Shown one piece after another: positions 1-10,927 of a DNA stretch of 64,000 bases (its first letter is position 1; every line of letters starts with the position of its first letter). Source of the DNA: Geobacillus genomosp. 3 (GTDB lineage: Bacteria; Bacillota; Bacilli; Bacillales; Anoxybacillaceae); assembly GCF_000445995.2 (NCBI RefSeq), contig NC_022080.4:3312001-3376000 (forward strand), given 5' to 3'. The translations under genes and the position numbers were made by a program. The notes beneath the pieces were generated by a model. That model saw only the letters and a list, made by a program, of their open reading frames with translations. It was not told where the DNA came from and ran no database searches.

Positions 1-3000
1 GAGATTGTTCAATTCTTCTTCCGATGGCGGGTTCGGGTTCAAGAACGTATTCACGCCGATAATCGGCAGTTCCCCGGTATGTTTTTTCGTTTCGTAGTAG
101 AGCGACTCGTCTTGAATTTTTCCGCGCTGGTACTGCATTTCCATCGCCCCGAGCACGCCGCCGCGGTCGTTCAACCGTTCGAACTCTTGCAACACCGCTT
201 CTTCCACCAAGTCCGTCAGTTCTTCGATAATGAACGATCCTTGAAGCGGATTTTCGTTTTTCGCCAAGCCAAACTCTTTTGTAATAATAAGCTGGATCGC
301 CATCGCCCGCCGGACCGACTCCTCGGTCGGTGTCGTGATCGCTTCGTCATAGGCGTTTGTATGGAGCGAATTGCAGTTGTCGTAAATCGCCAACAGCGCC
401 TGCAGCGTCGTGCGGATGTCGTTAAAATCGATTTCTTGGGCGTGAAGCGAACGGCCGGACGTTTGAATATGGTATTTCAGCTTTTGGCTCCGTTCGTTGG
501 CGCCGTATTTTTCGCGCATGACGACGGCCCAAATGCGGCGGGCGACGCGGCCGATGACCGAATATTCCGGATCGAGGCCGTTGCTGAAGAAAAACGACAA
601 GTTCGGCGCGAAATCATCAATATGCATGCCGCGGCTCAAATAATATTCGACGTACGTAAAGCCGTTGGCGAGCGTAAACGCCAATTGCGTGATCGGATTG
701 GCCCCCGCCTCGGCGATATGATAGCCGGAAATCGACACCGAATAATAGTTGCGGACGCGGTGCTTGATGAAATACTCTTGAATGTCGCCCATCATTTTTA
801 AGGCGAAATCGGTCGAAAAAATGCACGTATTTTGCCCTTGATCTTCTTTTAAAATATCAGCTTGCACCGTGCCGCGCACCGTTTGCAGTGTATACGCTTT
901 CACTTGTTCATACTCTTCCGGTGTGAGCGGGCGCCCAAGCTCGGCTTCTTTTTTCTCGACTTGTTGGTCGATGGCCGTGTTCATAAACATCGCCAGCAAA
1001 ATCGGAGCCGGGCCGTTGATCGTCATCGACACCGATGTGAGCGGGTCGCACAAGTCAAACCCTTTGTACAGTTTTTTCATATCATCGAGCGTACAGATGC
1101 TGACGCCGCTTTCACCAACTTTGCCGAAAATGTCCGGCCGGTAGTCCGGGTCTTCACCGTAGAGCGTGACCGAGTCAAACGCCGTGCTGAGCCGCTTCGC
1201 TTTGTCTTCTTTACATAAGTAATGGAAGCGGCGGTTGGTGCGCTCCGGCGTCCCTTCGCCGGCAAATTGCCGTTTCGGGTCTTCGCCTTGGCGCTTGAAC
1301 GGGAAAACACCCGCTGTATACGGGAACGAACCGGGAACGTTTTCTTTATACACCCAGCGCAAAATTTCCCCGTAGTCTTTAAATTTTGGCAAGACGACTT
1401 TCGGGATGTCCAAACCGGACAACGTTTTTGTCGTCAGTTCGGTGACGATTTCTTTGTCCCGCACTTTTGTGACAAACTGTTTGGCCGCATATTTCGCTTT
1501 CGTTTCTTCCCATGTCGCCAAAATGCGTTTCGATTCCGGTGTCAGCTTCGCTTCATAATCGGCTTTGAGCGTCTCAAGCGCGCGAATGACATCGTCAGAC
1601 TCCCCGCGCTCGTTCGCCGCTTCGATCGCCCCTTCGAGCTGAAACAGGCGGCGGGCGGCCTCGGCTTGCTGCTCGGCACGGCGGTGGTACGAGCGGACCG
1701 TCTCCGCGATTTCGCGCAAATAGTAGCGGCGCTCGTTCGGAATGATGACGTTATGCTTTTCGACGTTGGCGACCGTTTTCAAACTCGTCTTCCAGTCCGT
1801 GCCCGTTTTCCGGTTGATCGTATCGACAAGCGCAACAAAGAGCGTATTTGTCCCCGGATCGTTAAACTGGCTGGCGATCGTGCCATACACCGGCATTTCC
1901 GACACGTCGCGGTCAAACAGCTGATGGCTTCGCTGATATTGCTTTTGCACTTGCCGTTTTGCATCTTCCGAGCCTTTGCGTTCAAACTTGTTAATGGCGA
2001 TCAAATCGGCGTAATCAATCATATCGATTTTCTCAAGCTGCGTCGGCGCCCCAAACTCGCTTGTCATCACATACATCGAAACGTCGCACACTTCCGTAAT
2101 GGCAGCGTCGCCTTGGCCGATCCCGCTCGTTTCGACAATGACGAGATCGAAACCGGCCGCTTTGACGACAGAAATGGCGTCACGGATCGCCGGCGACAGC
2201 TCGGAGCGGGAATGGCGTGTCGCAAGGCTCCGCATGTAGACGCGCGGCGAATGGATGGCGTTCATCCGAATCCGGTCGCCTAACAGCGCCCCACCCGTTT
2301 TTTGTTTTGTCGGGTCGACGGATAAAATGGCGATCTTGATGTCACGGATTTCATTCAAAAAGCGGCGCACAAGTTCATCGGTAAGCGAGCTTTTCCCCGC
2401 CCCGCCCGTGCCGGTAATGCCAAGGACCGGCACGCGCTTTTCCATCGTTTTCACTTGCGCGATCGCTGCTTCAGCGGCGGCCGCCGCCTCGTCCTTCGCC
2501 GCAGCGCGGTACTCGCACAACGTAATGAGCCGGGCGACAGCTTGCACATCGCCGGATGCCAGCCGCTCGATTTCATCGGTCACCGCCGTGACGGTCGGAA
2601 AATCGCATTCTTCAAGCATGATGTTAATCATCCCTTGCAACCCAAAGCGACGACCGTCTTCCGGCGAGAAAATGCGGGCGATGCCATACTCGTGCAGCTC
2701 CTTGATTTCGCGCGGGATAATGACGCCGCCCCCACCGCCGTAAATGCGGATATGGGATGCCCCCCGCTCTTGCAGCAAGTCATACATATATTTGAAAAAT
2801 TCCATGTGGCCGCCTTGATAAGACGAGACGGCAATGCCTTGCACGTCTTCTTGAATGGCGGCGTTGACGATTTCTTCAACCGAGCGGTTATGGCCTAAAT
2901 GGACGACTTCGGCGCCGCTCGCTTGCAAAATGCGGCGCATAATGTTGATGGACGCATCATGGCCGTCAAACAAGCTCGAAGCCGTGACAAAGCGGACATG

Positions 3001-3027
3001 GTGTTTCGGGCGGTAAATATGCGCCAT
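1..3027 (-). CDS. icmF: Fused isobutyryl-CoA mutase IcmF (5' 1,009 codons; C-terminus outside window)
   Basis: Adenosylcobalamin-dependent interconversion of isobutyryl-CoA and n-butyryl-CoA, with the G-protein chaperone fused between the B12 and substrate domains. Translating from ATG at 3027 (start [10 protein letters not shown]) gives an unbroken frame to base 1. The B12-binding domain has the histidine motif DGHDAS at residues 21-26 and a downstream GGH. A P-loop of the form GTGGAGKSS lies near residue 205, followed by G-protein motifs. The catalytic mutase half then runs to the edge, where the last residues ([16 protein letters not shown]) are typical of this family. About 75 residues are probably missing. 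The gene starts 18 bp after fadR and ends the acyl-CoA operon. B12 mutase family membership is very secure; the exact substrate (isobutyryl versus isovaleryl/pivalyl) is inference. Confidence 0.95.
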   Translation of the reverse strand, partial: MAHIYRPKHHVRFVTASSLFDGHDASINIMRRILQASGAEVVHLGHNRSVEEIVNAAIQEDVQGIAVSSYQGGHMEFFKYMYDLLQERGASHIRIYGGGGGVIIPREIKELHEYGIARIFSPEDGRRFGLQGMINIMLEECDFPTVTAVTDEIERLASGDVQAVARLITLCEYRAAAKDEAAAAAEAAIAQVKTMEKRVPVLGITGTGGAGKSSLTDELVRRFLNEIRDIKIAILSVDPTKQKTGGALLGDRIRMNAIHSPRVYMRSLATRHSRSELSPAIRDAISVVKAAGFDLVIVETSGIGQGDAAITEVCDVSMYVMTSEFGAPTQLEKIDMIDYADLIAINKFERKGSEDAKRQVQKQYQRSHQLFDRDVSEMPVYGTIASQFNDPGTNTLFVALVDTINRKTGTDWKTSLKTVANVEKHNVIIPNERRYYLREIAETVRSYHRRAEQQAEAARRLFQLEGAIEAANERGESDDVIRALETLKADYEAKLTPESKRILATWEETKAKYAAKQFVTKVRDKEIVTELTTKTLSGLDIPKVVLPKFKDYGEILRWVYKENVPGSFPYTAGVFPFKRQGEDPKRQFAGEGTPERTNRRFHYLCKEDKAKRLSTAFDSVTLYGEDPDYRPDIFGKVGESGVSICTLDDMKKLYKGFDLCDPLTSVSMTINGPAPILLAMFMNTAIDQQVEKKEAELGRPLTPEEYEQVKAYTLQTVRGTVQADILKEDQGQNTCIFSTDFALKMMGDIQEYFIKHRVRNYYSVSISGYHIAEAGANPITQLAFTLANGFTYVEYYLSRGMHIDDFAPNLSFFFSNGLDPEYSVIGRVARRIWAVVMREKYGANERSQKLKYHIQTSGRSLHAQEIDFNDIRTTLQALLAIYDNCNSLHTNAYDEAITTPTEESVRRAMAIQLIITKEFGLAKNENPLQGSFIIEELTDLVEEAVLQEFERLNDRGGVLGAMEMQYQRGKIQDESLYYETKKHTGELPIIGVNTFLNPNPPSEEELNNL

Positions 3028-3044
3028 TCTCTCTCCCCCTTTGT

Positions 3045-3677
3045 TCAAACTTGCTGTTTCTCCATAATCCCCTTTAACAAAAACTCCGTCTGCCATTCAA
3101 TATATTCGTCAAGCGTATACATTTTCCGCAGCGCCCAACGGCGGAACGCCCACATTTGCCCGAGCACGATAATGTTGTGGGCAAAAAGGCGAATCTCGCT
3201 TTCGGAAAGCTGCAACGTCCCGCTTTCGACACATGTGCGCAAAATACGCTCGAAAATGGCTGTCATATCGAGCTCTTTATTGAGCACGTATGGAAGCGAT
3301 TCTTTGCTTAGCGCTTTTAATTCTTGGTACATAACGAGCACTTCGTCGTCAAGCTCATCGACAACGCGAAAATAATGAGCGATCGCACGCCGCAACCCTT
3401 CAATCGTGCCGTGATGATCGCCGAGATCTTGTTCGGTCCGCTCCCGCACCTCGTCGTAAATGCGGTCGCACACTAAATACAAGACATCTTCTTTTTTGCG
3501 AATGTACTCATACAGTGTACCGATGCTAAACCCGGATGCTTTGGCGATTTCCCTCGTTGTGGTCCGGTGAAAGCCTTTTTGCTTAAAAAGGGAAATGGCG
3601 CCTTTAATCATTTCGTTGCGCCGCTTTTTCACAAGTTTTTCGTCTTTGACCGATGCGATCACTTCCCGTTTTTTCAT
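3045..3677 (-). CDS. fadR: TetR-family fatty-acid degradation repressor FadR
   Basis: 210-aa TetR-type repressor. The N-terminal helix-turn-helix covers roughly residues 20-65 ([31 protein letters not shown]); the C-terminal part is the acyl-CoA-sensing helical domain of this family. In Bacilli FadR represses beta-oxidation genes and is released by long-chain acyl-CoA. Its position between two acyl-CoA dehydrogenases and icmF supports this role, as does the FadR-like box in the ywjF promoter at 10909-10926. ATG at 3677 is preceded by GGGGGAGAG. No separate promoter is evident, so it is probably co-transcribed and autoregulated. Confidence 0.88.
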   Translation of the reverse strand: MKKREVIASVKDEKLVKKRRNEMIKGAISLFKQKGFHRTTTREIAKASGFSIGTLYEYIRKKEDVLYLVCDRIYDEVRERTEQDLGDHHGTIEGLRRAIAHYFRVVDELDDEVLVMYQELKALSKESLPYVLNKELDMTAIFERILRTCVESGTLQLSESEIRLFAHNIIVLGQMWAFRRWALRKMYTLDEYIEWQTEFLLKGIMEKQQV

Positions 3678-3763
3678 TTCGGTTTCTCTCCCCCATTCCC
3701 GTTTAGCAGCAAGGCGATGCCCCGCCCGGCTTCCCGTTCGCGCGGTGGAACGGCTGAAATATT

Positions 3764-3829
3764 GTGCGGCACATCCCCGAAATAACTACCATGACCCGCG
3801 CGTCAGATCAGAGCGGGGAGATGCCGCAC
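3764..3829 (-). repeat. Inverted repeat in the acd-fadR spacer
   Basis: Arms gtgcggcacatccccg (3764-3779) and cggggagatgccgcac (3814-3829) pair at 14 of 16 positions around a 34-base loop. The 223-bp spacer is G+C rich and also contains a second copy of the acd 3' end: the motif CATGAnnCGCGCGTCAG occurs near 3790 and again at the acd stop codon (3902). There is no U-tract, so this is not a standard terminator. It could be an mRNA processing or stability structure between acd and fadR. Function is unknown. Confidence 0.6.
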
Positions 3830-3900
3830 GCTCTCCTTGAAACAGCTACCGCGATTCGCCCGGCAGAACGGGGAAACGGCGCGCGGTCCTTTCGTCACTG

Positions 3901-5046
3901 TCATGAATCGCGCGTCAGCATGCGCGAGATAACGAGGCGCTGAATTTCTTGTGTCCCTTCGTAAATTTGTGTAATTTTGGCATCGCGCATAAATCGTTCG
4001 ACCGGATAGTCTTTCGTATAACCGTTGCCGCCGAAAATTTGCACTGCATCGACCGTCACTTTCATCGCCGTATCGCCGGCAAACAGTTTCGCCATCGCCG
4101 ATGCTTTGCCATACGGCAAGCCGTTCGACTCAAGCCATGCCGCCTGATACGTCAGCAGCCTTGCCGCTTCAATGGCTGTCGCCATATCGGCGAGCTTAAA
4201 ACCAACTCCTTGCTGTTCGGCGATCGGTTTCCCAAATTGGACGCGTTGTTTCGCATAGTCCACAGCCGCGTCGAGCGCCCCTTGGGCAATGCCGACCGCT
4301 TGGGCGGCGATGCCGTTGCGGCCGCCATCTAACGTCATCATGGCGATTTTAAATCCTTCCCCTTCTTGGCCAAGCAAGTTTTCTTTCGGGATGCGGCAAT
4401 CTTCGAAAATCAGCTCGGTTGTCGGCGACGAACGGATGCCGAGTTTCTTTTCTTTTTTCCCGATCGAAAAGCCGGGTGTCCCTTTTTCGACGATGAAGGC
4501 GCTGATTCCTTTATGCCGCTTTTCCGGGTCGGTGACGGCGAAGACGACGTAAATTTCCGCTTCGCCGCCGTTCGTGATCCATACTTTAGAGCCGTTCAGG
4601 ACGTAATGGTCGCCGTCTTTGACGGCGCGCGTTTTCATCGAGGCGACGTCAGACCCCGCCCCCGGCTCGGACAGCCCGTACGCGCCGAGCTTTTCCCCGG
4701 TCGCCAAGGCGCGCAAATACTTTTGCTTTTGCTCTTCGGTGCCGAATTTGTAAATCGGCCAGCTCGCCAGCGAAATGTGGGCGGAGAGCGTCACCCCGGT
4801 TGAAGCGCAGACGCGCGACAGCTCCTCGACGGCGATGACATACGCCAAATAATCGCTGCCGATGCCGCCGTACTCTTCCGGCCACGGGATGCCCGTTAAG
4901 CCGAGCTCGGCCATTTTGTTGAAAATGCTGCGGTCAAACCGTTCTTCCTCATCGCGCTCAGCAGCGGTTGGCGCCACTTCGTTTTCGGCAAATTCGCGCA
5001 CCATCTTCCGCAGCATTTCATGTTCTTCGCTCAGTTGGAAATTCAT
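3901..5046 (-). CDS. Acyl-CoA dehydrogenase
   Basis: 381-aa FAD-dependent dehydrogenase making trans-2-enoyl-CoA in beta-oxidation or branched-chain acyl-CoA breakdown. The N-terminal helical domain, middle beta domain ([31 protein letters not shown]) and C-terminal helical domain are all present. The catalytic base is Glu363 in [10 protein letters not shown], the short-chain acyl-CoA dehydrogenase position. Electrons would pass to ETF and then the YwjF protein encoded upstream. It is about 50% alike by eye to the next dehydrogenase, which suggests an old duplication with different chain-length preference. ATG at 5046 has a preceding GGGGGAATGA. Confidence 0.93.
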   Translation of the reverse strand: MNFQLSEEHEMLRKMVREFAENEVAPTAAERDEEERFDRSIFNKMAELGLTGIPWPEEYGGIGSDYLAYVIAVEELSRVCASTGVTLSAHISLASWPIYKFGTEEQKQKYLRALATGEKLGAYGLSEPGAGSDVASMKTRAVKDGDHYVLNGSKVWITNGGEAEIYVVFAVTDPEKRHKGISAFIVEKGTPGFSIGKKEKKLGIRSSPTTELIFEDCRIPKENLLGQEGEGFKIAMMTLDGGRNGIAAQAVGIAQGALDAAVDYAKQRVQFGKPIAEQQGVGFKLADMATAIEAARLLTYQAAWLESNGLPYGKASAMAKLFAGDTAMKVTVDAVQIFGGNGYTKDYPVERFMRDAKITQIYEGTQEIQRLVISRMLTRDS

Positions 5047-5098
5047 AGCTTCATTCCCCCGTTTTTATAATAAAATCCTCGTCCCCATATGAGCGTGG

Positions 5099-6241
5099 TC
5101 ATTGTTTTGTGAGCTGTTTGCTGATGACAATCCGTTGGATCTCGCTCGTTCCTTCGTAAATTTGGGTAATTTTCGCGTCGCGGAACAGCCGCTCGACCGG
5201 ATAGTCTTCCGTATAGCCGTTGCCGCCGAACACTTGCACCGCCTCGATGGCGTTGTCCATAGCCGCTTGTGAAGCGAACAGTTTGGCCATCGACGCTTCT
5301 TTGCCGCACGGCAAGCCTTGGGCGCGCAGCCAAGCCGCGCGGTAGACGAGCCATTTCGCCGCCTCCGCCGCCGTTGCCATATCGGCGAGCTTGAAGGCGA
5401 CGCCTTGCTGCTCGGCAATCGGTTTGCCAAACTGCACCCGTTCTTTCGCGTATGCCACCGCATGTTCAACCGCCGCTTCCGCAATGCCGAGCGCCTGGGC
5501 GGCGATGCCGATCCGGCCGACGTCAAGGTTCGCCATCGCGATTTTAAACCCTTCCCCTTCTTGGCCTAGCAAATTTTCCGCCGGCACTTTAGCGTCGTCA
5601 AACGTAATCGTTACCGTTCGCGATCCGTGCAACCCCATTTTTTTCTCATCTTTGCCGATCGCCATCCCCGGTGTTCCTTTTTCGACGATAAACGCGGAAA
5701 TGCCGCGGCTGCCTTTTTCCTCCGGATTCGTGCGGGCGAACACGATGTACGTATCCGCTTCGCCGCCGTTCGTAATGAAAATTTTTGAACCGTTCAATAC
5801 GTACGTATCACCGTGGCGCACCGCTTTTGTCTTTAAGCTTTTCGCGTCCGAACCGGCGCCCGGTTCGGTGAGGCAAAACGCCCCTAAAAACTCGCCGCGG
5901 GCAAGTTTCGTCACATACTTTTGTTTTTGCTCTTCCGTACCGAAATACAAAATTGGATTCGTCCCGACTGATGTGTGCACCGATAAAATGACGCCAACCG
6001 TCGGGCTTACTTTCGAAATTTCATGAATGGCGATAATGTAGGAAATAAAATCCATGCCTGCGCCGCCGTACGGTTCGGGAACGGTGATCCCCATCAGGCC
6101 GAGCTCGGCCATTTTGTTTAAAATCGGGCGCGGAAATTCCCCTTGTTCCATGCGCTCGACAAACGGGGCGATTTCCGCCGCTGCGAATTCGCGCACCATT
6201 TGCCGCATCATTTCTTGTTCTTCCGTAAATCGAAATTGCAC
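5099..6241 (-). CDS. acdA: Acyl-CoA dehydrogenase AcdA
   Basis: 380-aa member of the same family, with [16 protein letters not shown] and [11 protein letters not shown] flavin and substrate motifs and the catalytic Glu363 in [10 protein letters not shown]. In B. subtilis acdA neighbours ywjF, as here. It lies 52 bp upstream of the second dehydrogenase and 48 bp downstream of the hydroxyacyl-CoA dehydrogenase, consistent with one transcript. Full length. Chain-length specificity cannot be read from the sequence. Confidence 0.93.
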   Translation of the reverse strand: MQFRFTEEQEMMRQMVREFAAAEIAPFVERMEQGEFPRPILNKMAELGLMGITVPEPYGGAGMDFISYIIAIHEISKVSPTVGVILSVHTSVGTNPILYFGTEEQKQKYVTKLARGEFLGAFCLTEPGAGSDAKSLKTKAVRHGDTYVLNGSKIFITNGGEADTYIVFARTNPEEKGSRGISAFIVEKGTPGMAIGKDEKKMGLHGSRTVTITFDDAKVPAENLLGQEGEGFKIAMANLDVGRIGIAAQALGIAEAAVEHAVAYAKERVQFGKPIAEQQGVAFKLADMATAAEAAKWLVYRAAWLRAQGLPCGKEASMAKLFASQAAMDNAIEAVQVFGGNGYTEDYPVERLFRDAKITQIYEGTSEIQRIVISKQLTKQ

Positions 6242-6289
6242 GGGCCATCCCCCTTTGTCCTGTTGCTCGTCAATGTTGCCTTTACCCGC

Positions 6290-7141
6290 TTATTCGTATG
6301 TGTAAAACCCGCGACCTGTCTTGCGGCCAAGCCAACCAGCCTTGACGTATTTACGCAATAGCGGGCATGGGCGGTATTTGTCATCGCCAAACCCTTCATG
6401 AAGCGTTTCCATAATGTACAAGCACGTATCCAGCCCGATAAAGTCGGCGAGCGTGAGCGGCCCCATCGGATGGTTCATGCCAAGTTTCATCACTTCATCA
6501 ATCGCCTCTTTTGTCGCTACTCCTTCGTACAAGGCATAAATCGCTTCGTTAATCATCGGCATAAGAACACGGTTGGAAATAAAGCCCGGAAAGTCATTCA
6601 CTTCAACCGGCACTTTGCCAAGCGTCCGGGTGACCGCCTCAACCGTCTCGTATACCTCATCAGCCGTTGCCAAACCGCGGATAATTTCCACCAGCTTCAT
6701 GACCGGCACCGGATTCATAAAGTGCATGCCGATTACGTTCTCCGGCCGCTTTGTCGCCGCTGCGATTTCGGTAATCGGGAGCGACGATGTATTCGAGGCT
6801 AAGATCGTCTCCGAACGGGCGATTTCGTCGAGCTCCGCAAACAGCTTCGTTTTCACATCCATGTTTTCGACAACCGCTTCGATGACAAGATCAGCGTTAG
6901 CGGCATCATGCAAATGAGTGGAACGGGAAAGCCGCGACAACGACGCGTCCTTGTCCCCCGCCGCCATTTTCCCTTTTTCCACCTGACGGGCGAGCAGTTT
7001 TTCGATGTTCGCCATTCCTTTATCCAGCTGCGCTTCGCTAATATCGTACAAAAGCACGTTATAACCGGCGACAGCGCATACTTGGGCGATGCCTGACCCC
7101 ATCTGTCCGGCGCCGACGACCATAATCGTTTTGACGTCCAT
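6290..7141 (-). CDS. 3-hydroxybutyryl-CoA / 3-hydroxyacyl-CoA dehydrogenase
   Basis: 283-aa NAD-dependent dehydrogenase oxidising (S)-3-hydroxyacyl-CoA. The Rossmann motif [11 protein letters not shown] is close to the N-terminus, the catalytic region has [18 protein letters not shown], and the C-terminal domain has [15 protein letters not shown] and the terminal [13 protein letters not shown] at 7144 and ATG at 7141 are both possible. ATG is preferred because GGGGG lies about 8 nt upstream of it. Closest well-known relatives are MmgB/Hbd. No enoyl-CoA hydratase gene is present in this window, so that step must be encoded elsewhere. Confidence 0.94.
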   Translation of the reverse strand: MDVKTIMVVGAGQMGSGIAQVCAVAGYNVLLYDISEAQLDKGMANIEKLLARQVEKGKMAAGDKDASLSRLSRSTHLHDAANADLVIEAVVENMDVKTKLFAELDEIARSETILASNTSSLPITEIAAATKRPENVIGMHFMNPVPVMKLVEIIRGLATADEVYETVEAVTRTLGKVPVEVNDFPGFISNRVLMPMINEAIYALYEGVATKEAIDEVMKLGMNHPMGPLTLADFIGLDTCLYIMETLHEGFGDDKYRPCPLLRKYVKAGWLGRKTGRGFYTYE

Positions 7142-7387
7142 CACTCGATCCCCCTATATAGAAAAATTCGCAAACGCTCTTGTTCGTTTATTGGCTCCGT
7201 CCCGGGACAACGCAGATCGCAAACCAGCGGCCGCAGCGCCCAAGGAGGCGGCAGGCCATCCATATTCCAAAACCGCGGCCGCCCCACCGCCAAGCAAACC
7301 GCCTCCTGTATGGCGACAACGCCGTCAGGCGGCATGACGCGTCACGCCTCGACGGCGCGCGGCCGCGATGACGCGGCAGGCCATGCT

Positions 7388-8566
7388 TTATACTTCGATT
7401 AAGATGGCGTCGCCTTGACCGCCGCCGCTGCAAATCGCGGCAATGCCCAGCCCTCCGCCGCGGCGCTTCAACTCATGGGCGAGCGTCAAGATGATGCGCG
7501 CCCCGCTCGCGCCGATCGGATGACCGAGGGCGACAGCGCCGCCGTTGACGTTTACTTTTTCCGGATCAAGCCCGGCGATTTGAATGGCGGCAAGCGCAAC
7601 CGCGGCAAACGCTTCGTTCACTTCGAACAAGTCAATGTCGTCAACGGTCTTTCCTGTTTTGCGGAGCAGTTCGTTGATGACAAGCCCCGGCGTTTTCGGG
7701 AAATCTTTCGCCTCGACGGCGATGGCCGTGTGGGCGACGACCGTTGCGAGCGGTTCGAACCCTTCCCGGGCGGCGCGCTCTTCGCTCATTAAGACGAGCG
7801 CCGCAGCGCCATCGTTGACGCCCGGGGCGTTGCCGGCCGTAATCGTGCCTTGCGGGTCAAATACCGGTGCCAGTTTGGCCAGCTTTTCCAGTGACGTATC
7901 TTTTCTTGGCGCCTCGTCGTGCTCGACAATGAGCGGCTCGCCTTTGCGCTGCGGGATCGAAACCGGCACGATTTCTTCCGCCAGCCGTCCGGCTTCGATG
8001 GCGGCAATGGCGCGCATATGGCTGCGGTATGCCCATTCGTCTTGCGCCTCTCTTGTAATGCCAAGCTCACGCGCCGTATTCCCGCCGTAGACGCCCATAT
8101 GAACACCGGTGAAGCTGCACGTGAGGCCGTCATACACCATTAAATCTTTCACCGTGCTGTCGCCCATCCGCAGCCCCCAGCGCGCTTTCGGAAGCACATA
8201 CGGGGCGTTGCTCATCGATTCCATCCCGCCGGCGACGACGACATCCGCCTCGCCTAAACGGATGAGCTGATCGGCAAGCGTCACGGCACGCATGCCGGAT
8301 GCGCATACTTTGTTCACCGTCTCGGTGCGGACGTGCCACGGGATGCCGGCATGGCGCATCGCCTGGCGCGACGGGAGCTGCCCTTGTCCGCCTTGCAAGA
8401 CGGTGCCCAAAATGACATGATCCACTTGTTCGGCGCTCACATTGGCGCGGGCGAGCGCCTCCTTCACGGCAATGCCGCCAAGCTCCGCTGCTGACAGCGC
8501 TTGCAAAGAACCTCCCAATTTTCCGAACGGGGTGCGAACCCCGCTTACAATCACTGCTTTCCCCAT
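7388..8566 (-). CDS. Acetyl-CoA C-acyltransferase (thiolase)
   Basis: 392-aa thiolase performing the last beta-oxidation cleavage. The acyl-accepting cysteine is Cys88 ([11 protein letters not shown]); the C-terminal [16 protein letters not shown] and CSGGGQGDA carry the catalytic His and the second Cys. The longer reading from 8590 was rejected because AGGGGGAGAGG is placed correctly for ATG at 8566 and the protein then starts MGKAVIVSG as the family does. A 246-bp G+C-rich spacer separates it from the downstream dehydrogenase gene. Confidence 0.94.
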   Translation of the reverse strand: MGKAVIVSGVRTPFGKLGGSLQALSAAELGGIAVKEALARANVSAEQVDHVILGTVLQGGQGQLPSRQAMRHAGIPWHVRTETVNKVCASGMRAVTLADQLIRLGEADVVVAGGMESMSNAPYVLPKARWGLRMGDSTVKDLMVYDGLTCSFTGVHMGVYGGNTARELGITREAQDEWAYRSHMRAIAAIEAGRLAEEIVPVSIPQRKGEPLIVEHDEAPRKDTSLEKLAKLAPVFDPQGTITAGNAPGVNDGAAALVLMSEERAAREGFEPLATVVAHTAIAVEAKDFPKTPGLVINELLRKTGKTVDDIDLFEVNEAFAAVALAAIQIAGLDPEKVNVNGGAVALGHPIGASGARIILTLAHELKRRGGGLGIAAICSGGGQGDAILIEV

Positions 8567-8677
8567 CATTCCTCTCCCCCTTTTCTCCATAAAGAAAACG
8601 ATTACAAAACAAAGACTGAACGTTCGCTCGATGATGAGGCGAAAGAGAAGGCGTACCGCTGTACACCTCCCCCTCCC

Positions 8678-8706
8678 ATTATACTTACTATTTTAAAAAA
8701 TAGAAA
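8678..8706 (-). promoter_or_regulatory. Possible secondary promoter in front of the thiolase gene
   Basis: A perfect TATAAT (complement at 8678-8683) lies in the 157-bp spacer between ywjF and the thiolase start. The hexamer 17 bp upstream (TTTCTA) is a poor -35. A weak FadR-like palindrome around GAACGTTC (8613-8630) lies downstream. This may be an internal promoter that lets thiolase and the downstream genes be expressed apart from ywjF. Confidence 0.4.
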
Positions 8707-8723
8707 TTGTCTATGCAACCATT

Positions 8724-10820
8724 TTATGATGCGGCTTCTTCTTTTTCCTCACCAAACACCGATTTCGCCAACAGTTCCGCGACATCGTACGTCGAGACCC
8801 GATCCTCGACTTCTTTCGCTTTCGTGCCGTCTGACAGCATCGTCAAGCAGTACGGACAGCCGGAGCTGATCACCGTCGGATTGACCGCGAGCGCCTGCTC
8901 GGTGCGAGCGACGTTGATCCGGTTGCCGGTCGTCTCTTCCATCCACATGAGGCCGCCGCCGGCGCCGCAGCACATGCCGCGTTCGCGGTTGCGCTCCATC
9001 TCGACAAGCTCAACGCCCGGAATGGCGCGCAAAATTTGCCTTGGGGCGTCATACACGTCATTGTAGCGCCCTAAATAACACGAGTCATGGAACGTGATGC
9101 GCTCGTTGACCGGGTATTTCGGCACGAGGCGCCCTTCCTCGATGAGTTTGGCGAGCAGCTCGGTATGATGATACACTTCCGCCTCGAGCCCGAAGTCCGG
9201 GTATTCGTTTTTAAACGTGTTGTAGGCGTGCGGATCGATCGTGACAATTTTCTTGACGCCTGCCTTTTCAAACTCGGCGATGTTGTTCGTCGCCAGCTCC
9301 TGGAACAAAAACTCGTTCCCTAACCGGCGCGGCGTGTCGCCTGAGTTTTTCTCTTTATTGCCTAAAATCGCAAATTTGACGCCTGCCTCGTTGAGCAGCT
9401 TGGCAAACGCCAAGGCGATTTTTTGGCTTCGGCTGTCGTATGAGCCCATCGAGCCGACCCAGAACAAATACTCGATCTCTTCGCCTGCTTTGCTCGCTTC
9501 TTTCACCGTCGGGACGTGGATATCTTCGCGCAGCTCGCGCCAGTTTTCCCGCTCTTTCCGGTTTAACCCCCACGGGTTGCCTTGGCGTTCGATATTCGTC
9601 ATCGCCCGCTGCGCGTCCGGATTCATCCGCCCTTCTGTCAACACGAGATAACGGCGCAAGTCGATGATTTTATCGACATGTTCGTTCATGACCGGGCATT
9701 GGTCTTCACAGTTTCGGCACGTCGTACAGGCCCAAATTTCTTCCTCAGTGATGACGTCGCCGATGAGGCTTGGCATTTCAATGGCCGCCGCCTGCTCGGC
9801 TGCCGCGGCGAACGCCAGCTGATTGCCTTTCGTATTTTTAAAGGCGAACGTCGGCACCCATGGCGCCCGCGACGTGACGACCGCCCCTTTTTCGGTCAAA
9901 TGGTCGCGCAGCTTCAAAATCAAGTCCATCGGCGACAACATTTTCCCCGTGCCGGTCGCCGGACACATGCTCGTGCAGCGGCCGCATTCGACACAGGCGT
10001 ACAAGTCGATCAACTGCTTTTGCGTAAAATCTTCAATTTTGCCGACGCCAAACGATTCTTGGCTTTCGTCTTCAAAGTTGATCGGCGAAAGCTTCGGCCG
10101 CGTCAGCCGGCTGAAAAAGACGTTGATGGGCGCAGCGATCAAATGAGCGTGCTTCGACTGTGGCACGTAGACAAGGAACGTCAGCAAAATCAATAAATGC
10201 ACCCACCAGGAGACAAAAAACAGCACTGCCGCCCCGGTTTCGCCGACCCACGAAAATGCGCCGGCAATGAGCGAGGCGACCGGTTCGCTCCATGTCGCTT
10301 CCTCACCATGCCAAATCATGCTCATGCCGTTGCCAAACAATACCGACAACATCAATCCGCCGATAAAGATCAACACAAGCCCGGCTTTGAAATCGCGCTT
10401 CAGACGGACGAGTTTTTCAATGTAGCGACGGTAAAAGGCGGCGAGCACGGCGATTAAAATGAGCAAGGTGACGATTTCTTGGAAAAACGTAAACCATGGG
10501 TAAAGCGGCCCAAGCGGCAAGTGCGCCCCTGGCGCAAGCCCTTTGATGATAAAATCAATGGCGCCAAACTGGACGAGAATAAATCCATAGAAAAAGACGA
10601 CGTGGATCAAGCCGCTTTTTTTGTCTTTAAGCAACTTTTTCTGGCCGAACACGTTGATCCAAATGTTGCGCAGCCGCTCATTCACTTTCTCGTCAAACTC
10701 AACCTTTTTGCCAAGTTTGATGTACATTGCCCGCGTTTTCACCACATACGCGAACAAATAAATGGCGTAAGCGGTTACAAATAAAAACGCAAGCAAGTTC
10801 ACCAACAATAAGGCGTTCAT
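8724..10820 (-). CDS. ywjF: Membrane-bound Fe-S oxidoreductase (YwjF; likely ETF:menaquinone oxidoreductase)
   Basis: 698-aa protein. The N-terminal half has five to six membrane helices resembling a NarI-like diheme b domain. Two ferredoxin-like clusters follow (CVECGRCTSMCP and CTTCRNCEDQCP), then two cysteine-rich CCG domains (CCGAGGGLMWMEE near the C-terminus). Proteins of this architecture accept electrons from ETF and pass them to menaquinone, which fits its place at the head of an acyl-CoA dehydrogenase operon; this role is inferred from family knowledge. ATG at 10820 follows GGGGAGAGAAG. The upstream in-frame start at 10868 lacks a ribosome-binding site and lies inside the leader. Confidence 0.88.
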   Translation of the reverse strand: MNALLLVNLLAFLFVTAYAIYLFAYVVKTRAMYIKLGKKVEFDEKVNERLRNIWINVFGQKKLLKDKKSGLIHVVFFYGFILVQFGAIDFIIKGLAPGAHLPLGPLYPWFTFFQEIVTLLILIAVLAAFYRRYIEKLVRLKRDFKAGLVLIFIGGLMLSVLFGNGMSMIWHGEEATWSEPVASLIAGAFSWVGETGAAVLFFVSWWVHLLILLTFLVYVPQSKHAHLIAAPINVFFSRLTRPKLSPINFEDESQESFGVGKIEDFTQKQLIDLYACVECGRCTSMCPATGTGKMLSPMDLILKLRDHLTEKGAVVTSRAPWVPTFAFKNTKGNQLAFAAAAEQAAAIEMPSLIGDVITEEEIWACTTCRNCEDQCPVMNEHVDKIIDLRRYLVLTEGRMNPDAQRAMTNIERQGNPWGLNRKERENWRELREDIHVPTVKEASKAGEEIEYLFWVGSMGSYDSRSQKIALAFAKLLNEAGVKFAILGNKEKNSGDTPRRLGNEFLFQELATNNIAEFEKAGVKKIVTIDPHAYNTFKNEYPDFGLEAEVYHHTELLAKLIEEGRLVPKYPVNERITFHDSCYLGRYNDVYDAPRQILRAIPGVELVEMERNRERGMCCGAGGGLMWMEETTGNRINVARTEQALAVNPTVISSGCPYCLTMLSDGTKAKEVEDRVSTYDVAELLAKSVFGEEKEEAAS

Positions 10821-10898
10821 CTTCTCTCCCCTTCCCCCACTTTTCCGGCGATTTTGTTGACATAACAAAAGGAATTTTCAGAATTGCGCTTTACGTCT

Positions 10899-10927
10899 AT
10901 TGTACAAATGAATGAGCATTCAGTCAA
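10899..10927 (-). promoter_or_regulatory. Sigma-A promoter of ywjF with overlapping FadR box
   Basis: On the minus strand TTGACT (10922-10927), a 17-bp spacer and TACAAT (10899-10904) form a near-consensus vegetative promoter. The spacer and -35 hold the 18-bp sequence TGAATGAGCATTCAGTCA (plus strand, 10909-10926). It matches the B. subtilis FadR consensus TGAATGAMTANTCATTCA at 15 of 18 positions. Binding there would block RNA polymerase, giving fatty-acid-inducible expression of the whole locus. Confidence 0.85.

Noticed and set aside
1222..2283. Long open frame on the plus strand (353 codons) antisense to icmF
   Set aside because: It mirrors the third-position G+C bias of the real minus-strand icmF gene. 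It has no ribosome-binding site and its translation is rich in Arg/Phe without domain character.
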